Made by a program: the position numbers and the translations under genes
Shown: piece by piece, positions 62,355 to 64,000 of the stretch
How positions within the stretch are numbered: position 1 is the first letter of the stretch
How the letters are laid out: every line of letters starts with the position of its first letter
Source: Gimesia sp.
Lineage (GTDB): Bacteria > Planctomycetota > Planctomycetia > Planctomycetales > Planctomycetaceae
Direction: 5' to 3'
DNA length: 64,000 bases
Assembly: GCA_002706765.1 (NCBI GenBank)
Contig: PAJV01000028.1
Coordinates: 62,001-126,000, forward strand
The notes under the pieces: model-generated
Database searches by the model: none
Seen by the model: only the letters and a program-made list of their open reading frames with translations
Told to the model about the DNA's origin: nothing

Positions 62355-64000
62355 AAAATATTGAAGCAAGAATCTTTGAAGTTCCCTTTAGAAAAAACGC
62401 CGCCTTCACAGGTCGAGAAGAAGAATTGAAAGATCTGCGTGAGCGACTTACTTCCAATAATAAAACAGCACTTACACAAGCCATACATGGATTAGGTGGA
62501 ATTGGGAAAACACAAATTGCGGTCGAATATGCATATCGTTATCAGGAAAAATATGATTATGTATTCTGGATTCAAATGGCCGATGATACCGATGAATCTA
62601 TCCCTCACTCCTCAACTGATCCGTCACTTACGATTCTGAATAGCTATGTTGGATATTGTAATAAGCTTCAAGTCTCATTTGATGAGAACGAAGTTGAAAC
62701 GGCAAAGCACGCATTTAAGAATTGGATGGGTCTAAATAAAAACTGGTTGATGATATTTGATAATGCGGACAAACCTGATTGTCTTGAATCTTTTTTGCCG
62801 GTTCAATTTCAGGGACATGTAATTCTGACTTCGAGAGCAAATTCATTTACGCGACTCGGGATTCTAGAATCGCTTGAGATAAAAAAACTCACCCTTGATC
62901 AGGCTAATGATTTTTTAATTAAGCGAGTCTCAAGGCAGCTAAATTCGACGGAAGAAAAATATGCTAGAGCACTGGCTATAGAAATAGATGGATTACCTTT
63001 GGCTTTGGAGCAGGCGGGAGCTTATATCCAAGAAACAGCAATCACATTTAAAAGATACTTGAAACTTTATAAAAATTTGAGAATAGAACTATTGGAAGAG
63101 CAGAAACCTGTCTTGGGTGGTTATGCGAAAACAGTACAAAAAACATGGTTACTAAATTTCCAGGCAGTAGAAGATGAGTTGCCAGCTGCAGTCGAAGTTC
63201 TACGTTTCTGCTCATATTTTGCACCAGACGCTATCCCCTACAATACAATAACAGCAGGAGCTAGTTTCTTAAATAATTCGATTCAAGAGGTTCTGGAACA
63301 AGCTATTGATCCAATTCTGGGAGTTGCAAAATTATTAAAACCACTTTCAAAATATTCACTTATCAATATTGAACCTGGAGAAGAAAGATTCAGCATTCAT
63401 CGAATTGTTCAAGAGGTTATGAAAACACAGGCAAATTCGATTGAGGAAGTGAAAGAATTAGAGGAGCAGGTTATTAATGTGGTTGAGTGCATTTATCCAT
63501 GGACTGACTATGATAACAGGTCAGTCGCATTTCAATTATTTTCCCACTGTTTGATTGCTGCTGAATATGTAAATAAAAATCTGATAGTTACAAGTCGAAG
63601 TACAAGTTTATTGGGAAAATTAGGACGGTATTTTTTTTATACAGGTGCATATAAATTAGCTGAACCGCTTTATCATCAAGCCTTATTGATTTCAAATTCA
63701 TTAGTTGAAAAAGACTTGGATAAAGATGAAGCAATTGATCAAGTAGTCGTTTCGCTAAATAATCTGGCTATGCTTTATAGAAGAACACAACAATATTTTG
63801 ATGCAGAGCCATTATTCATCCAAGCGATTGATATTGTTGAAAATCAAAACGTTCCTGAGAATGATTTGATGCTAGCAAGCCTTTACAACAATCTTGCTCT
63901 GCTATACAAGGTTTGGGATCATCAAGAAAAATACAATAGAATAGAACAATTGTATTTAAAGGCTCTTGTGATTATGCGCTCGCACGATGATCAGAGTAGA
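62351..64000 (+). CDS. NB-ARC and TPR part of the NLR-like gene, -1 frame, cut by window edge
   Basis: The frame starting CTA at 62351 stays open without a stop to the window end, 550 codons. It reads FTGREEELKDLRERL, the usual start of an NB-ARC region, then Walker A GLGGIGKTQIAVEYAY near codon 50, Walker B NWLMIFDNAD near 135, an ARC-type ILTSRANSFTRLG, and the GLPLALEQAGAY motif near 220. From about codon 440 there are kinesin-light-chain-type TPRs (SLNNLAMLYRRTQQYFDAEP, SLYNNLALLYKVWDHQEKYN). Only a TTG within the GREEE segment (62426) could start it independently, and that would delete conserved residues, so it belongs to the TIR frame. STAND ATPases of this kind are sensors in bacterial antiphage defence. 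Confidence 0.82.

Noticed and set aside
1-64000. CRISPR arrays, insertion sequences and prophage genes
   Set aside because: No regularly spaced repeats, transposase motifs or phage structural genes were seen anywhere in the window.

Overview
The window looks like a chromosome segment of a planctomycete, most probably Gimesia or a close relative. The diagnostic families are Tat-exported DUF1501 proteins (2-934, 52982-54418), a heme-binding PSCyt1/DUF1549/DUF1553 protein with a LamG insert (49778-52978), a DUF1559 prepilin-like protein beside a small TTR-like lipoprotein (57270-58902), a giant Ser/Thr kinase with one membrane segment (20352-24707), and many secreted hydrolases. Base composition is near 50% GC for most of the window. 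It drops in the 12.4-12.76 kb stretch and sharply after about 61.7 kb.

Layout. 0-12 kb: DUF1501 fragment; a cyclopropane-synthase-like methyltransferase coupled to a geranylgeranyl-reductase-like flavoprotein; secreted FAD oxidoreductase, esterases and a lipoprotein; HdeD-like membrane protein. 12.2-14.4 kb: a small island between a 3' tRNA-Met remnant and an intact tRNA-Met(CAT), with 125/126-bp flanking direct repeats and two overlapping genes for winged-helix-like proteins, the second with a DUF4145/HEPN-like C-terminus. 14.6-29.8 kb: sialidase, PepT, an S41 protease coupled to a beta-propeller gene, the Ser/Thr kinase, an FHA-GAF histidine kinase, a degenerate receiver, superoxide dismutase, glycosyltransferase. 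30-39.7 kb: BshC-like protein, FetB-like permease, a PlcP-like phosphoesterase followed by btaA-btaB (betaine lipid synthesis), an APH/P-loop kinase, and a FetA-like ATPase coupled to a PfkB sugar kinase. 39.7-49.7 kb: SGNH hydrolase, Fe-alcohol dehydrogenase, glutathione peroxidase, Nudix and FHA proteins, three membrane proteins of the PMT/glycosyltransferase type. 49.7-61.7 kb: planctomycete-specific secreted proteins and several unknowns. 61.8-64 kb: an AT-rich NLR-like gene (TIR, NB-ARC, TPR) that is split by a frame change and runs off the window.

How they work together. Four themes stand out. (1) Membrane lipid remodelling: PlcP-BtaA-BtaB would replace phospholipids with betaine lipids under phosphate limitation, and the Cfa/GGR pair modifies acyl or isoprenoid chains. 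(2) Oxidative and thiol stress: SOD, glutathione peroxidase, BshC-like enzyme, FetAB-like exporter. (3) Signalling built on FHA, Ser/Thr kinase and histidine kinase modules. (4) Candidate defence loci: the tRNA island at 12.2-14.4 kb and the TIR-NB-ARC-TPR gene at the right end. The latter carries a canonical A AAA AAC slippery heptamer exactly where the reading frame changes by -1. These two loci are the best candidates for something not yet described.

Limits: all assignments come from reading motifs by eye. No searches were run. Starts are chosen from visible ribosome-binding sites and signal peptides.
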